This document shows, piece by piece, positions 7,661 to 14,162 of a stretch of DNA of 23,470 nt. The translations under genes were made by a program, and so were the position numbers. Source of the stretch: Clostridiales bacterium UBA1446 (GTDB lineage Bacteria > Bacillota > Clostridia > Oscillospirales > Oscillospiraceae). Location: positions 1 through 23,470 of the forward strand of contig DCTG01000095.1 of assembly GCA_002329245.1 (NCBI GenBank). Reading direction: 5' to 3'. The notes under the pieces were generated by a model. That model saw nothing but the letters and a program-made list of their open reading frames with translations. It searched no databases and was not told where the DNA came from. The stretch's first letter is position 1, and each line of letters starts with the position of its first letter.

Positions 7661-7679
7661 TGAACAATCGTTCTGTTCA
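7661..7679. promoter_or_regulatory. Inverted repeat TGAACA-N7-TGTTCA before acnX
   Basis: A perfect 6+6 inverted repeat in the 75-base gap between dctM and the AcnX large subunit, about 30 bases before its start codon. It could be an operator or a small RNA hairpin. No clear sigma-A promoter is seen in this gap, so read-through from dctM is the default assumption. Confidence 0.35.
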
Positions 7680-7709
7680 GTGGACATTATTGATAAGGAG
7701 TGCGAAACG

Positions 7710-8975
7710 ATGTTTTTAAACGATGAGGAAAAACGGATTTTGGACGGCGCCGGGGGGCCTCTTGCGCAAAAGTGCATGCAATACCTCGTTGCGTACGGAG
7801 AAGCTGCAGGCGCCGAATGCCTGGTTGATATCGACGGAACCGTGGATATTCACCCCGGCTCCATTCCCTGCTGGGTGCCCGATTATCAGATTTCATACGA
7901 GGAAATTGTAAACGCGGCGCGTCGCGGGGAGCAGTTCAAGGTTCCCACATTCGGAAACAAGCCGGTTCCCGGTTTCATCATTGACGGATACGAGGGCTGC
8001 GGCACCTACCCGACCTGCAGGTCCGATTACCACGACCAGAGGATGGCCCAGATGGAACCGCTAGTTCAGATGGGGATGATCCCCACCTACTCCTGCGACT
8101 ATTACCTCAGCAGCACCTACTGGCCGACAACGGGACAGCACTGCTCCTGGGGAGAGAGCTCCGCGATTCCCTGGCTGAACGCGGTGCTTGGCGCGCGGGG
8201 CAACTTCGACGGCTGTTTTCAGACCGCTTACTTAGGCAAGGTTCCGAAATACGACCTGCATTTGGACGAAAAAAGGGTGGCAACCGTCCTTGTCAAGTAC
8301 GACGGGAAACTCCAAAACGACATGGAGTATGAACTATTCGGCTGGGCAGCCAGCGAGAAGCTTGGCATGAAGGTCCCCGCGTTCGTGAATATAGGAAAGC
8401 CAACCGTCAGCCAGCTGGTTAAAATGAATTCCACGCTCAGCACCGGCGGGCAGGTTCGCATGTACCATATTCCCGGCGTGACGCCGGAAGCCTCCTGCGT
8501 GGAAGAAGCCTTCAAGGGACGAAAGCCGCAGGAGGAGCTGGTGATAACAAGAGCCGACCTGCGCAGCGTCTACGACATGCTCAACGTCGCAAAAAACAAC
8601 AATGTGGATTTTGTCTATCTCGGCTGCCCGCATTATAACATCATAGAGGTGCAGAAGGTTGCCCGTCTGCTCCGGGGCAAAAAGCTCTGCGCGGACCTGT
8701 GGGTGATGACCAGCCCCGCTGTCTATGAATTGGCCGTAAAATTAGGCTACCGGGAAGTTTTTGAGCGCGCCGGCGCCAAACTGATGTCCGGCAGCTGCGC
8801 CGGGGAACTGCGCGGCGAACTGCTGCCCTACGAGGTTATGGCAACCGATTCCTGCAAGCAGAATTACTATATTTCCGGTCACCTCTATCCGCGCAAGATC
8901 GAGGTCTGGTACGGCACCACCGAAGATTGCGTTCGCGCGGCAATTACCGGAAAATGGTCCGGTGAATGGAGGTAA
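7710..8975 (+). CDS. Aconitase X catalytic (large) subunit, DUF521 family dehydratase
   Basis: A 421-residue member of the AcnX family. Characterised members are Fe-S dehydratases, including bacterial cis-3-hydroxy-L-proline dehydratase and archaeal phosphomevalonate dehydratase. Recognised elements are the opening LNDEEKRILDGAGGP..QKCMQYLV, HCSWGESSAIPWLNAVLGAR (residues about 144-163; usually WAESSAV.YANSVLGAR), and DLHLDEKR. Three cysteines at the cluster-ligand positions are present: C129 (YSCDYY), C306 (LGCPHYN) and C363 (SGSCAGE). Additional cysteines at 97, 103, 145 and 169 and a changed substrate region (GYEGCGTYPTCRSDYH) mark it as divergent. The start at 7710 has AAGGAG at good spacing; an in-frame ATG at 7680 does not. 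The small subunit is encoded directly downstream and the TRAP genes upstream, so a transported hydroxy-acid or hydroxyproline-like substrate is plausible but unproven. Confidence 0.9.
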   Translation: MFLNDEEKRILDGAGGPLAQKCMQYLVAYGEAAGAECLVDIDGTVDIHPGSIPCWVPDYQISYEEIVNAARRGEQFKVPTFGNKPVPGFIIDGYEGCGTYPTCRSDYHDQRMAQMEPLVQMGMIPTYSCDYYLSSTYWPTTGQHCSWGESSAIPWLNAVLGARGNFDGCFQTAYLGKVPKYDLHLDEKRVATVLVKYDGKLQNDMEYELFGWAASEKLGMKVPAFVNIGKPTVSQLVKMNSTLSTGGQVRMYHIPGVTPEASCVEEAFKGRKPQEELVITRADLRSVYDMLNVAKNNNVDFVYLGCPHYNIIEVQKVARLLRGKKLCADLWVMTSPAVYELAVKLGYREVFERAGAKLMSGSCAGELRGELLPYEVMATDSCKQNYYISGHLYPRKIEVWYGTTEDCVRAAITGKWSGEWR

Positions 8976-8980
8976 AGAAG

Positions 8981-9400
8981 ATGGGAAAGGAAATTATCAT
9001 TCGCGGCAGAAAAGTATATCCCGGCGTGGCCGAAGGCGAGGCTTTGGTCTCCAAAATCCCGCTGATGGGCTGGGGCAATTACAACGTACAGATGGGCTAT
9101 ACCGTGGAACGCGGGCACCCGCTGTATGAGGTGCCGATCAAGGACAAAATCCTCGTTTTCCCCTACGCTCGCGGGTCCGGCGGCTTCGTCATGTACGGAC
9201 ACAGCACCGCACACGGAAACGGCCCCAAGGCCATGCTTTTCACTCAGCCGTATTCCGTGGAAATCAACACCGCGATGATCTTGAAAAAGCCCTGCATGAC
9301 CGATTTTGACCGCGACCCCGTCGAGGTGATCGAAACGGGCGATACCGTTATTGTAAACGCAGACGAGGGTTATGTGAAAGTGATAAAAAAAGACACCTGA
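8981..9400 (+). CDS. Aconitase X swivel (small) subunit, DUF126 family
   Basis: A 139-residue protein matching the swivelling beta-barrel domain that completes the AcnX active site. Signs are RGRKVYPGVAEGEALVSK (family: G..V.GVAEGEALV), the HPLYEVPIKDKILVFPYARGSGG stretch (residues about 46-68), and a C-terminal GDTVIVNADEGYVKV. In most family members the loop reads G-S-S-S and contributes a catalytic serine; here it is G65-S66-G67-G68, keeping only one serine. GGAGG at 8968-8972 is 8 bases from the ATG at 8981; an in-frame ATG at 8966 overlaps the large-subunit stop and would place the Shine-Dalgarno inside the gene. It is the last gene of the TRAP-AcnX operon, five bases after the large subunit. 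Confidence 0.9.
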   Translation: MGKEIIIRGRKVYPGVAEGEALVSKIPLMGWGNYNVQMGYTVERGHPLYEVPIKDKILVFPYARGSGGFVMYGHSTAHGNGPKAMLFTQPYSVEINTAMILKKPCMTDFDRDPVEVIETGDTVIVNADEGYVKVIKKDT

Positions 9401-9448
9401 ACCAATTGGTCCGGGCATCCGGGTGGCCGAGAGGGGCGGCTTATCGCG

Positions 9449-9472
9449 CGGCGGGGGAATCTTCCCCCGCCG
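9449..9472. terminator. GC-rich hairpin between convergent acnX and lysR
   Basis: CGGCGGGGGAA (9449-9459) pairs with TTCCCCCGCCG (9462-9472). It lies between the ends of two convergent genes, 49 bases after acnX and 29 bases after lysR ends, as expected for a shared terminator. There is no T-tract on either strand, so termination efficiency is uncertain. A separate ACCAATTGGT palindrome occurs at 9401-9410. Confidence 0.55.
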
Positions 9473-9500
9473 GCCGTATCCAGTTCACAATGCGGGCGGT

Positions 9501-10421
9501 TCAGCCGCTTTCCGCGGCGGGTATTTGAGACGCCGTGCCGCGCTGTTCGAGAAACCTGTTAATATAATTCAAAAAATGCGCCGCGTCCGGGGAGAGGCGG
9601 CCCGGGCGCATAATAAGGCCCATGGACATCTGCGGACGTTCGCTGATCTCGACGATTTGAAGATTTCCTTTCTCCGCCAGCATGGAAGCCTGGCTTTTGA
9701 CCATAACGGAGATGCCCGAGTTGGCGCAGACATAATCTCTGATCAGTTCGGAGCGGTTTGTGATGATGCTTGGTTTCACAATTCCGTCCGGCAGGCCAAG
9801 CTTCCGGGCAATTAATTTGTATTCGACAAGCCCGAATTTAAGCAAAATGGTCTTTTCCTGGAAGATATTTCGAAACGGTACGCTGCTGCATGCGGAAAGA
9901 GGATGGTTCCTGTTGCACAGGATCACAAGCTCGTCGTCAATAAAATGGATCGTCCGATAGTTGTGCCCGTCCGGCAGAAGGCTGGTCCGTATCAAAGCAA
10001 AATCCACTTTCCGCTCGTCCAAAGCCTTTATCGCTTCCTCCATATCCAGTTCGGCAACTTCAAATTCAACATCCGGGTACTGGATATGGTATTGGTAAAA
10101 CAGTTCCTGGTATCCGTAGACGTATGCCGCCGTCATGTAAGCCGCCCGCACGCCTTTGTTCTGGGCATACTCCCGCAGGGAGAGCAATACGGCTTCATAT
10201 CCCACCACCGCCTCTTTTGCGTAAGACAAAAAAGTTTCTCCGGCCGGTGTCAGCTGCAGGTTGCGCGTGTTTCTTTTTATCAGTTCGATGTTCAATTCCT
10301 TTTCCAACAGTTTAATGTGTTTGCTCAGCGTGGACTGGGAAATAAAGAGCTTGTCCGCCGCGACGGAATAACTCATATACCGGGACAATACTACATAAGA
10401 GTTGATCCAATCCATTCTCAT
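9501..10421 (-). CDS. LysR-family transcriptional regulator
   Basis: A complete 306-residue LysR regulator. The N-terminal winged helix-turn-helix is plain: YSVAADKLFISQSTLSKHIK at residues about 17-37, followed by the LEKELNIELIKRNTRNLQLTPAGE wing and linker helix. The effector domain follows, with FEVAELDMEEAI and FALIRTSLLPDG as its first lobe and ELVILCNRNHPLS as its second. AGAGGG lies 7 bases before the first ATG; a second in-frame ATG is two codons later. It is divergent from the FAD-dependent oxidoreductase gene across 136 bp containing a LysR-type box, the classical arrangement for autoregulation and co-inducer-dependent activation of the neighbour. It may also control the TRAP-AcnX operon; that is inference. 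Confidence 0.93.
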   Translation of the reverse strand: MRMDWINSYVVLSRYMSYSVAADKLFISQSTLSKHIKLLEKELNIELIKRNTRNLQLTPAGETFLSYAKEAVVGYEAVLLSLREYAQNKGVRAAYMTAAYVYGYQELFYQYHIQYPDVEFEVAELDMEEAIKALDERKVDFALIRTSLLPDGHNYRTIHFIDDELVILCNRNHPLSACSSVPFRNIFQEKTILLKFGLVEYKLIARKLGLPDGIVKPSIITNRSELIRDYVCANSGISVMVKSQASMLAEKGNLQIVEISERPQMSMGLIMRPGRLSPDAAHFLNYINRFLEQRGTASQIPAAESG

Positions 10422-10473
10422 CGTTCATCCCTCTTACGACGTCCATATTACCCAATGCTGTTTTCCGATTTCT

Positions 10474-10502
10474 ATTATCGCATCAATAAGAGCGTATTTC
10501 AA
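10474..10502 (-). promoter_or_regulatory. Candidate sigma-A promoter of the lysR gene
   Basis: On the minus strand TTGAAA (10502-10497) and GATAAT (10479-10474) are separated by 17 bases, each one mismatch from consensus. It lies 53 bases upstream of the regulator's start codon, and its -10 overlaps the LysR-type box. Confidence 0.65.
10475..10489. promoter_or_regulatory. LysR-type box (T-N11-A)
   Basis: TTAT-CGCATCA-ATAA is a symmetric site containing TAT-N7-ATA, the T-N11-A pattern of LysR regulators. It covers the -10 of the lysR promoter and is centred about 46 bases upstream of the probable start of the oxidoreductase transcript. This fits simultaneous autorepression and activation. Confidence 0.55.
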
Positions 10503-10515
10503 TGCCGCTTGCAAT

Positions 10516-10521
10516 TATAAT
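10516..10521 (+). promoter_or_regulatory. -10 element of the oxidoreductase promoter
   Basis: TATAAT is a perfect -10 hexamer, but the hexamer 17 bases upstream (CGTATT) is a poor -35. A good -10 with a poor -35 is typical of activator-dependent promoters, consistent with LysR control from the box at 10475-10489. Confidence 0.5.
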
Positions 10522-10557
10522 TTTCATCCCGACACCACGGAGAGGAGCGATGCCATT

Positions 10558-11787
10558 ATGAAAACGGTCGTGGAGCAACGGCGGGAAATACCCGTTATCC
10601 GCTCTTGCGACGTGCTTATCGCCGGAGGCGGAATCGCGGGAATCGCGGCGGCGATTGCCGCCGCGCGCAACGGAGCCGACGTCCTTTTGCTGGAGCGTGA
10701 ATTCAGCTTAGGCGGCCTGGCCACGCTTGGCCTTATCACCATCTACCTGCCGCTGTGCGATGGGCTGGGAAACCAGCTGGTCTATGGAATCGGCGAGGAG
10801 CTGCTGCGGCTGTCCATTGCTCACGGCGCCGAGGCAAATTATCCGAGAGCCTGGCTCGAAAACGGCACGAAGGAAGAAAAAATAGAAAAACGCTTTCTGA
10901 CACAGTTCAATCCCCACCTGTTCGCGCTTTCCGCCGAAAAGCTTCTGCGCAGTTTGGGAGTGTCCATCCTATACGGCACGTTAGCCTGCGGCGTGCTTTC
11001 GGAGGGGCAAACAATCAAGGCCGTCGTGATTGAAAACAAATCCGGACGCAGTGCAATCGCTGTGAAATCCGTCATCGACTGCACCGGGGACGCCGACATC
11101 TGCGCCCTTGCGGGCGCCAAAACCCGCCTCTACGCGGGCGGAAACGCCCTGGCGAGCTGGTATTATCATTTCAGCCGCGGCCGCGTCGCGCTGAAAATGT
11201 TCGGACTTGCGGACGTCGTTCCAAACGAGAAGGGCGGCAGCGCAAATCTCAATGAAAAAGTGGAGAGGATCGAAGAAAACTACCGGTTTTCCGGCGTCGA
11301 CGGCACACAGTTGAGCGAGGCCGTCCTGAAAGCGCATCAAAAGATGTTGGAAGACATTCTAAAGAACAGAGAAGAGGATGAAACCTTTGTTCCTGTAACC
11401 ATTTCCGGCATCCCCCTTGTCCGAATGTCCCGGCGCATCGAAGGCTGCTACACGTTAGGCGAATCCGAGGCCCACGTCCATATGGAAGACAGCATCGGGA
11501 TGACGGGAGACTGGCGGCGGCGGGGATCCGCGTATGAGATTCCGTTTCGCACGCTGTTTGGAAACGATTTTCGAAACCTGCTGGCGGCAGGACGGGACAT
11601 CTCCGTTACCGACGGCATGTGGGACATCACAAGAGTGATTCCGCCCTGCGCGGTGACCGGGGAAGCCGCCGGAACGGCGGCTGCGATGACGGACGATTTT
11701 CCGGGCCTCGACGTAAAAAAGCTGCAGGAAAAACTCGAAGCGCAGGGCGTAAAGCTGCACCTGAATCAGGTTTTGGCGGAGCAATAA
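10558..11787 (+). CDS. FAD-dependent oxidoreductase (FAD_oxidored family)
   Basis: A 409-residue flavoprotein. The N-terminal Rossmann motif is intact: CDVLIAGGGIAGIAAAIAAA followed by an acidic strand end (LLLE) at residues about 17-46. A second FAD-contact region reads VIDCTGDADICALAGA near residue 180, and the C-terminal part has LLAAGRDIS..DGMW and CAVTGEAAGTAAA, typical of this family of largely uncharacterised oxidoreductases. The start at 10558 follows GGAGAGGAG; upstream in-frame codons lie in the promoter. It stands alone on the plus strand behind the divergent lysR promoter, and a strong hairpin follows. It probably oxidises or reduces a product of the neighbouring AcnX pathway, but no substrate is known and no electron partner is encoded next to it. 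Confidence 0.88.
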   Translation: MKTVVEQRREIPVIRSCDVLIAGGGIAGIAAAIAAARNGADVLLLEREFSLGGLATLGLITIYLPLCDGLGNQLVYGIGEELLRLSIAHGAEANYPRAWLENGTKEEKIEKRFLTQFNPHLFALSAEKLLRSLGVSILYGTLACGVLSEGQTIKAVVIENKSGRSAIAVKSVIDCTGDADICALAGAKTRLYAGGNALASWYYHFSRGRVALKMFGLADVVPNEKGGSANLNEKVERIEENYRFSGVDGTQLSEAVLKAHQKMLEDILKNREEDETFVPVTISGIPLVRMSRRIEGCYTLGESEAHVHMEDSIGMTGDWRRRGSAYEIPFRTLFGNDFRNLLAAGRDISVTDGMWDITRVIPPCAVTGEAAGTAAAMTDDFPGLDVKKLQEKLEAQGVKLHLNQVLAEQ

Positions 11788-11830
11788 GACAAAATACGAT
11801 GAAATTGCACGACCAGCTTCCGAGAAGAAA

Positions 11831-11876
11831 AACCGAAGCCGAAGTGTCTGCGCAAGCAGATACTTCGGCTTCGGTT
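11831..11876. terminator. 21-bp bidirectional terminator with GCAA tetraloop
   Basis: AACCGAAGCCGAAGTGTCTGC (11831-11851) pairs with 11856-11876 with a single G-U pair; the loop is GCAA, a GNRA tetraloop. On the minus strand the stem is followed by GGTTTTTCTTC, a U-tract that terminates the FMN-binding gene. On the plus strand it lies 44 bases after the oxidoreductase stop. Confidence 0.8.
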
Positions 11877-11920
11877 CAACGGAGTTGCATGTTCCCGTTT
11901 TATAACAAGGCAATGTTCGC

Positions 11921-12316
11921 TTAGAACCTTACGACTTTGGGCTCGCAGACAAAGGAGCAGAACGAAGCAGTGACATCCTTCAGGTATAGAACCTCGCAGT
12001 TCCCGTCGTCCGCCGAATAGCGGCCTTTCAGCGACGGATACTCGTTAAGCATGTGCTCCCGCGCCTCCCTGCGGTCGTCGCGGACCGCAGTCGCGCTCAG
12101 ACGAAGCCACTGGCCGTCCTTGCCCATGGCGCACAGTTCGATCTTCGGATTCTTTTCAATCTGCTGATAGACGTCTTTTACATGTCCGGTTTGAATATAG
12201 AGCTTGTCTTCATATTTGCAGATCGTACCGAACGGCCTGACGCGGGGCTGATTTCCATCTGCCGTCGCAAGAAAATAAGTTTTCGCCTCTTTGAGAAACT
12301 GCAGAACTTCGTCCAT
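11921..12316 (-). CDS. Pyridoxamine 5'-phosphate oxidase-like FMN-binding protein
   Basis: A 131-residue single-domain FMN split-barrel protein. The family pattern is clear from FLATADGNQPRVRPFGTICKY at residues about 15-35, then LYIQTGHVKDVYQQIEKNPKIELC and WLRLSATAV, the core strands of PPOX-like proteins. Such small clostridial members are flavin reductases or general redox proteins rather than true PNPOx; function here is unassigned. GGAAAGGAAG precedes the ATG. It is a single-gene unit with its own promoter (12354-12383) and a terminator downstream. Confidence 0.88.
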   Translation of the reverse strand: MDEVLQFLKEAKTYFLATADGNQPRVRPFGTICKYEDKLYIQTGHVKDVYQQIEKNPKIELCAMGKDGQWLRLSATAVRDDRREAREHMLNEYPSLKGRYSADDGNCEVLYLKDVTASFCSFVCEPKVVRF

Positions 12317-12353
12317 GGTTTTTTCTTCCTTTCCTTTATGTGATTTATGTTTC

Positions 12354-12383
12354 AGTTTACCGCCAATTGCCCGAAAAAGTCAA
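12354..12383 (-). promoter_or_regulatory. Sigma-A promoter of the FMN-binding protein gene
   Basis: On the minus strand TTGACT (12383-12378) and TAAACT (12359-12354) are 18 bases apart. Transcription would start about 30 bases upstream of the start codon, leaving a short leader with the Shine-Dalgarno. Confidence 0.75.
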
Positions 12384-12542
12384 GCGGGAGAAGTCATCCT
12401 TGCTCCGGCAGTAAACGACGCGCGCTGCCGCCCGCCATCGAGCGCTCTGTTGGTTTATCTTACCACATCGCGATACCCTGCGCGCATAAAATATTGTCTT
12501 ACCTTGTCGAAGCGGGATAAGCGGAATTTTTTGAGCGGCAGC

Positions 12543-12583
12543 AAAAGGGCGCGCCGCGGCGTTTACAACCGCAGGCGGCGCCC
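12543..12583 (-). terminator. Intrinsic terminator after sleB
   Basis: On the minus strand GGGCGCCGCCTGCGG and CCGCGGCGCGCCC form a GC-rich stem with small mismatches around a loop of about 9 bases, followed by TTTT (12546-12543). It is about 90 bases downstream of the sleB stop. Confidence 0.65.
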
Positions 12584-12670
12584 GTTTGTCTATAGATTAC
12601 AATATAGTTTGCAAGCAGGAAAGCTCTGTTCCCGGCCTTCCTGCCGGTAGTTCTTATCCTGCGCAAGCGC

Positions 12671-13366
12671 TCACGCGCAAAAGCGGTGTTTCCCGATGAC
12701 GGTTAAAAGGGGGCGGCTCCAGATCCAGGCGCTCGTGGCGGTGGCGGGATTAAAATAATAGATCGCGCCTCCGCTCGGATCGGATCCGTTCAAAGCCTCT
12801 CTTGCTGCCCGGTACGCGGACTCCGCAACCGGCTGATCCGCCTGTCCGTCCTGCAGGCAGGAAAACGCGCCCGGCTGATAAATTACGCCGTAGATCGTAT
12901 TGGGAAAGGACGGGTGCTCCACCCGGTTCATGATGACGGCCCCGACCGCGACCTGACCGTTGAACGGCTCCCCTCTTGCTTCCGCGGATATGATCTTAGC
13001 CAGGAGCGCCAGGTTGTTGTCGTCTGCGCCCCCGGCGCCGTTTTTTCCGCCGGAGGAAATTCCCATTGCTTTCAGTGTGGCCGGTCCCGCAATGCCGTCC
13101 GTCTCCAGTCCGTTTTTTTTCTGAAAGCTTATGACGGCGGCCTTCGTCTTTTCCCCGTAAATGCCGTCTACCTTTCCGCCGTAATATCCCCATTGCTTCA
13201 GTTTTGTCTGGATTGCTTTTACTTCTTCTCCGGAGGAACCCTGCCGGTAAGAGGCGGCCTCGGCCGCTCCCCCCTGCCGGAACGCCGCGAGCAGAAAAAC
13301 GCCTAACAGAAACATAAGCACCAGAACGCAAAGCTGCTCCCGCTTATCCGTCCTGTTCGGATTCAT
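12671..13366 (-). CDS. sleB: Spore cortex-lytic enzyme SleB (cell wall hydrolase)
   Basis: A 231-residue exported hydrolase. After a positively charged start comes a hydrophobic signal segment (LCVLVLMFLLGVFLLAA), then a peptidoglycan-binding domain (YRQGSSGEEVKAIQTKLKQW, DGIYGEKTKAAVISFQKKNG, TDGIAGPATLKAMG), a Gly/Asn-rich linker, and the Hydrolase_2 lytic transglycosylase domain with the catalytic glutamate in IISAEARGE and the substrate-site AVIMNRV. In Bacillus SleB lyses spore cortex at germination and is made in the forespore under sigma-G. The start at 13366 has GGAG 9 bases upstream; in-frame ATGs at 13372 and 13381 do not. No ypeB partner is adjacent. A sporulation promoter could not be confirmed. 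The match to SleB rather than CwlJ rests on the binding domain and signal peptide. Confidence 0.88.
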   Translation of the reverse strand: MNPNRTDKREQLCVLVLMFLLGVFLLAAFRQGGAAEAASYRQGSSGEEVKAIQTKLKQWGYYGGKVDGIYGEKTKAAVISFQKKNGLETDGIAGPATLKAMGISSGGKNGAGGADDNNLALLAKIISAEARGEPFNGQVAVGAVIMNRVEHPSFPNTIYGVIYQPGAFSCLQDGQADQPVAESAYRAAREALNGSDPSGGAIYYFNPATATSAWIWSRPLLTVIGKHRFCA

Positions 13367-13560
13367 TTTCATGCGCTCCATTCGTGTAATCTCGTATTGT
13401 AATCCCGTTTTTCAGGAATGTTTTTTTCTATCCATGAAAATACCGGCTGTGAAACTATTTTACGGCGGCGTTCGCGTTCTTATGCCAAAGGATTTTTGTA
13501 AAATATGTCAAAGGCTCCGTATGAAAAATTGGAATGGTTTTTTACAGAAAATTCTGCTAA

Positions 13561-13566
13561 TATAAT
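13561..13566 (+). promoter_or_regulatory. Candidate -10 element of the queT-galU unit
   Basis: A TATAAT about 60 bases before the queT start codon. The region 17 bases upstream is a T-run (TTTTTT) and a poor -35, so the assignment is weak. The leader contains a 9-bp inverted repeat (AATGCTTGT at 13564-13572, ACAAGCATT at 13601-13609) that ends right at the GGAGG. Confidence 0.4.
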
Positions 13567-13622
13567 GCTTGTTGAATTTTCTTATTTCCCCCGAGGGCAG
13601 ACAAGCATTTGGAGGTATCCGT

Positions 13623-14138
13623 ATGAACACCCGTCAGTTGACCATTGCCGCGGCAATCGGCGCGCTTTACGCCGCTTTGACCTTGGGGGTGTCCGTCTTC
13701 GGAATTACGTACGGCCCCGTCCAATTCCGTCTTTCGGAAGCGCTGTGCGTCCTGCCGTTTTTCTTTCCCGCAGCTTCCTGGGGGCTCTTTTTGGGCTGTG
13801 TGCTTGCAAACCTGCTCAGCCCGTACGGGCCGCTTGACGTTGTGTTCGGCTCTCTTGCAACGCTGATCGCCGCGCTGGCCACCGCGCGGATGCCCGCCCG
13901 ATGGCTGGCGCCGCTGCCGCCGGTGCTCTGCAACGGGCTGATTGTGGGGGCGCTTTTGTCCTGGTCGGAAACGGGCTCCGGAAACAGCTTTTTCGCCGCC
14001 TTTGCGTTCAACGGGCTCTCCGTCGCGGCGGGCGAGCTGGTCGTCTGCTTCGGCTTAGGGCTGCCGCTGCTCATTCTGCTTCCGAAGCTCACGTTTTTCC
14101 GGGATCTGATCGTGCAAAACCAGAAATATCTTGGATAA
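13623..14138 (+). CDS. queT: QueT-family transporter (queuosine precursor uptake)
   Basis: A 171-residue integral membrane protein of the QueT family, the substrate-binding S-component of an ECF-type vitamin transporter thought to import queuosine precursors. Signs are the opening LTIAAAIGALYAALTLGVSV, then YGPVQFRLSEALCVLPFFFP and FLGCVLANLLSPYGPLDVVF, all family hallmarks, with about six hydrophobic segments. The start at 13623 follows TTTGGAGG; an in-frame ATG at 13569 lies in the leader and lacks a binding site. galU starts 24 bases downstream, so the two are probably cotranscribed although unrelated in function. The ECF energising module is not in the window. preQ1 riboswitches often precede this gene, but none was recognised. 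Confidence 0.9.
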   Translation: MNTRQLTIAAAIGALYAALTLGVSVFGITYGPVQFRLSEALCVLPFFFPAASWGLFLGCVLANLLSPYGPLDVVFGSLATLIAALATARMPARWLAPLPPVLCNGLIVGALLSWSETGSGNSFFAAFAFNGLSVAAGELVVCFGLGLPLLILLPKLTFFRDLIVQNQKYLG

Positions 14139-14162
14139 TATGGATAGAAGGTGAATTTCCGT

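Larger units (their letters stand above)
12317..12670. other. Intergenic region between the FMN protein gene and sleB
   Basis: This 354-bp gap holds the FMN-protein promoter at its left end, then a GC-rich stretch without coding sequence, the sleB terminator at 12543-12583, and another hairpin at 12615-12644 (GCAGGAAAGC pairing with GCCTTCCTGC, one mismatch) just after the sleB stop. No RNA gene or small ORF with a ribosome binding site was recognised. Confidence 0.6.

Noticed and set aside
13382..13622. preQ1 riboswitch before queT and sigma-G promoter before sleB
   Set aside because: No stretch fits the preQ1-I or preQ1-II pattern. A weak GGTATT-18-CATTCCT resemblance to a forespore promoter has too few matches to call.
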